NCBI GenBank assembly: GCA_017880985.1
Contig: JADGRK010000147.1
Coordinates: 1-6,485 of the forward strand
Direction of reading: 5' to 3'
From: Rhodoferax sp.
Lineage (GTDB): Bacteria > Pseudomonadota > Gammaproteobacteria > Burkholderiales > Burkholderiaceae_C
DNA length: 6,485 nt
Shown here: positions 4,837 to 6,485 of the stretch, piece after piece
How the letters are laid out: the number at the start of each line of letters is the position of its first letter
Position numbering within the stretch: position 1 is the stretch's first letter
Program-made: the position numbers and the translations under genes
The notes under the pieces: generated by a model
Seen by the model: the letters and a program-made list of their open reading frames with translations, nothing else
What the model was told of the DNA's origin: nothing
Databases searched by the model: none

Positions 4837-6485
4837 ATGCCAGTAGTACCCGAGAACCAAGCAGCCACTGCCGCGCCCGACGCAGACCGCCAGGAAACCC
4901 GCGAGTGGACCGACGCGCTGTCCGCCGTCATTCAAAGCGAAGGCCCGGAGCGCGCCCACTTTTTGCTTGAGCAGCTGCTTGAGCATGCGCGCCAAAGCAG
5001 CATCGACATGCCGTTTTCAGCCAACACCGGCTACGTCAACACGATTGAAACTGACCAGGAAGAGCGTTGCCCCGGCAACATCGAGATTGAGGAGCGACTG
5101 CGCGCTTACATGCGCTGGAACGCGATGGCGATGGTCGTCAAGGCCAATCGTCATCACCCGGCGGATGGGGGTGACCTGGGCGGTCACATTGGTTCATTCG
5201 CCTCGCTGGCGCACATGCTGGGTGCCGGCTTTAACCATTTCTGGCACGCCGAGAGCGAAAACCATGGCGGCGACTGCCTGTATATCCAGGGCCACTCATC
5301 GCCGGGCATTTATGCCCGTGCCTATCTGGAAGGGCGCCTGACCGAAGAGCAATTGCTGAACTTCCGCCAGGAAACCGGCGGCAAGGGCCTGTCAAGCTAC
5401 CCGCACCCCAAGCTGATGCCGGAGTTTTGGCAGTTCCCCACGGTGTCGATGGGCTTGGGACCGTTGATGGCGATTTATCAGGCGCGCTTTTTGAAGTACC
5501 TGCACGCGCGCGGCATTGCCGACACGGCGAACCGCAAGGTCTGGGTGTTCTGCGGCGACGGTGAAATGGATGAAGTCGAATCGCTGGGTGCGATTGGTCT
5601 GGCGGCGCGTGAAAAGCTTGACAACCTGGTGTTTGTCATCAACTGCAACCTGCAGCGTCTGGACGGCCCGGTGCGCGGCAATGGGAAAATCATTCAGGAG
5701 TTGGAGGGCACCTTCCGTGGCGCTGGCTGGAACGTGATCAAACTGCTGTGGGGCGGCAACTGGGACCCGCTGCTGGCGCGTGACAAAGACGGCGCCCTGC
5801 GCAAGGTCATGATGGATACGCTCGACGGCGACTACCAGTCTTTCAAGTCCAATGATGGCGCCTACGTACGCAAACATTTCTTTGGCCGTGACCCCAAGAC
5901 GCTGGAGATGGTTTCCAAAATGAGCGACGACGACATCTGGGCACTGCGCCGGGGCGGTCATGACCCGCAGAAGGTCTATGCCGCCTACCACAAGGCCGTC
6001 AATCACAAGGGTCAACCGAGCGTGTTGCTGATCAAGACCGTCAAGGGTTTTGGCATGGGCAAGAGCGGCGAGGGCAAAAACGCCGTGCATCAGACCAAGA
6101 AGCTGACCGATGAAGACATCAAGATTTTTCGCGACCGCTTCAACATCCCGATTCCAGACAGCGAGCTGTCCAGGTTGACGTTCTACAAGCCGGCTGACGA
6201 CACGCCGGAAATGCAGTACTTGCATGAGCGGCGCAAGGCCTTGGGTGGCTATTTGCCGCACCGCCGCAGCAAAGCCGACGAGAGCTTCACTGTGCCCTCG
6301 CTGGAAACCTTCAAAGCCGTGCTCGATCCGACCGCTGAAGGGCGCGAGATTTCCACCACGCAGGCTTATGTCCGCTTTCTGACCACGCTGTTGCGCGACC
6401 AGGCACTGGGGCCCCGTGTGGTGCCGATTCTGGTGGACGAGGCGCGCACCTTCGGCATGGAAGGGCTGTTCCGCCAGATCGGCAT
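4837..6485 (+). CDS. aceE: Pyruvate dehydrogenase E1 component, homodimeric type (N-terminal part; 3' end beyond window)
   Basis: AceE is the thiamine-diphosphate-dependent E1 subunit that decarboxylates pyruvate and transfers the acetyl group to the lipoyl groups of E2 in the cytoplasmic pyruvate dehydrogenase complex. The first 549 codons are present (E. coli AceE is 887 residues). Residues equivalent to E. coli active-site histidines are visible: His117 in LGGHIGSF (E. coli H106), His153 in QGHSSPG (H142) and His418 in GKNAVHQ (H407), all at a constant offset of 11. The ThDP/Mg motif runs from GDGEMDEVES (Asp241) to NCNLQRLDGPV (Asn269, Asn271). DEARTFGMEGLFRQIG at the right edge is also highly conserved. 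Val247 replaces the proline of E. coli GDGEMDEPES. The start is fixed by a strong ribosome binding site. E2 and E3 genes (aceF, lpdA) would be expected downstream, outside the window. Expression is probably controlled from the AT-rich divergent region upstream. Confidence 0.97.
   Translation, partial: MPVVPENQAATAAPDADRQETREWTDALSAVIQSEGPERAHFLLEQLLEHARQSSIDMPFSANTGYVNTIETDQEERCPGNIEIEERLRAYMRWNAMAMVVKANRHHPADGGDLGGHIGSFASLAHMLGAGFNHFWHAESENHGGDCLYIQGHSSPGIYARAYLEGRLTEEQLLNFRQETGGKGLSSYPHPKLMPEFWQFPTVSMGLGPLMAIYQARFLKYLHARGIADTANRKVWVFCGDGEMDEVESLGAIGLAAREKLDNLVFVINCNLQRLDGPVRGNGKIIQELEGTFRGAGWNVIKLLWGGNWDPLLARDKDGALRKVMMDTLDGDYQSFKSNDGAYVRKHFFGRDPKTLEMVSKMSDDDIWALRRGGHDPQKVYAAYHKAVNHKGQPSVLLIKTVKGFGMGKSGEGKNAVHQTKKLTDEDIKIFRDRFNIPIPDSELSRLTFYKPADDTPEMQYLHERRKALGGYLPHRRSKADESFTVPSLETFKAVLDPTAEGREISTTQAYVRFLTTLLRDQALGPRVVPILVDEARTFGMEGLFRQIG

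Noticed and set aside
4795..4995. A 66-codon minus-strand open frame opposite the aceE start
   Set aside because: It is antisense to the AceE N-terminus and resembles no known small protein. Its hydrophobic end comes from the reverse reading of the AT-rich leader.
5392..6261. A 289-codon minus-strand open frame opposite aceE
   Set aside because: It lies entirely within the conserved aceE coding region, has no recognisable motif, and has the composition expected of an antisense shadow.
1..6485. Defence system, mobile element, CRISPR or transfer signature
   Set aside because: All genes are core metabolism or signalling with intact family motifs. No transposase, integrase, direct repeat array, tRNA edge or compositional break beyond the AT-rich promoter region is visible.

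Overview
The window reads as an ordinary chromosomal core-metabolism locus from a betaproteobacterium, most likely of the Comamonadaceae (Rhodoferax/Polaromonas-like). This rests on fairly high-GC coding sequence, the protein sequences by eye, and a gene order (aceE, divergent PAS kinase plus FixJ-type regulator, folD, prlC) that I associate with that family from memory. I did not run a search. I see no mobile element, CRISPR array, tRNA, rRNA or sign of recent transfer.

Layout: positions 1-4658 are all minus strand. Read in the direction of transcription, from right to left, they encode a membrane-bound PAS histidine kinase (4658-2094), its LuxR/FixJ-type response regulator (2097-1471, overlapping the kinase by 4 bases), a clear intrinsic terminator (1445-1415), the folate enzyme FolD (1395-532), and after 6 bases the N-terminal 175 residues of oligopeptidase A, PrlC (525-1, running off the left edge). 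Positions 4837-6485 on the plus strand encode the first 549 residues of AceE, the E1 component of pyruvate dehydrogenase, running off the right edge. Between the kinase and aceE lies a 178-base AT-rich divergent control region (4659-4836). It holds a perfect 7+7 palindrome, a perfect 10+10 spaced inverted repeat, plausible promoters in both directions and a strong aceE ribosome binding site.

How the genes may work together: AceE converts pyruvate, with CoA and the E2/E3 subunits, into acetyl-CoA. A complete two-component system transcribed divergently from aceE suggests, but does not prove, that the kinase senses an extracytoplasmic signal and that the regulator acts in the shared intergenic region on aceE, on its own operon, or both. 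FolD (one-carbon folate pool) and PrlC (peptide degradation) form a separate housekeeping pair behind the terminator.

The most interesting part is the kinase/aceE control region. Nothing here demands a new type of biological system.
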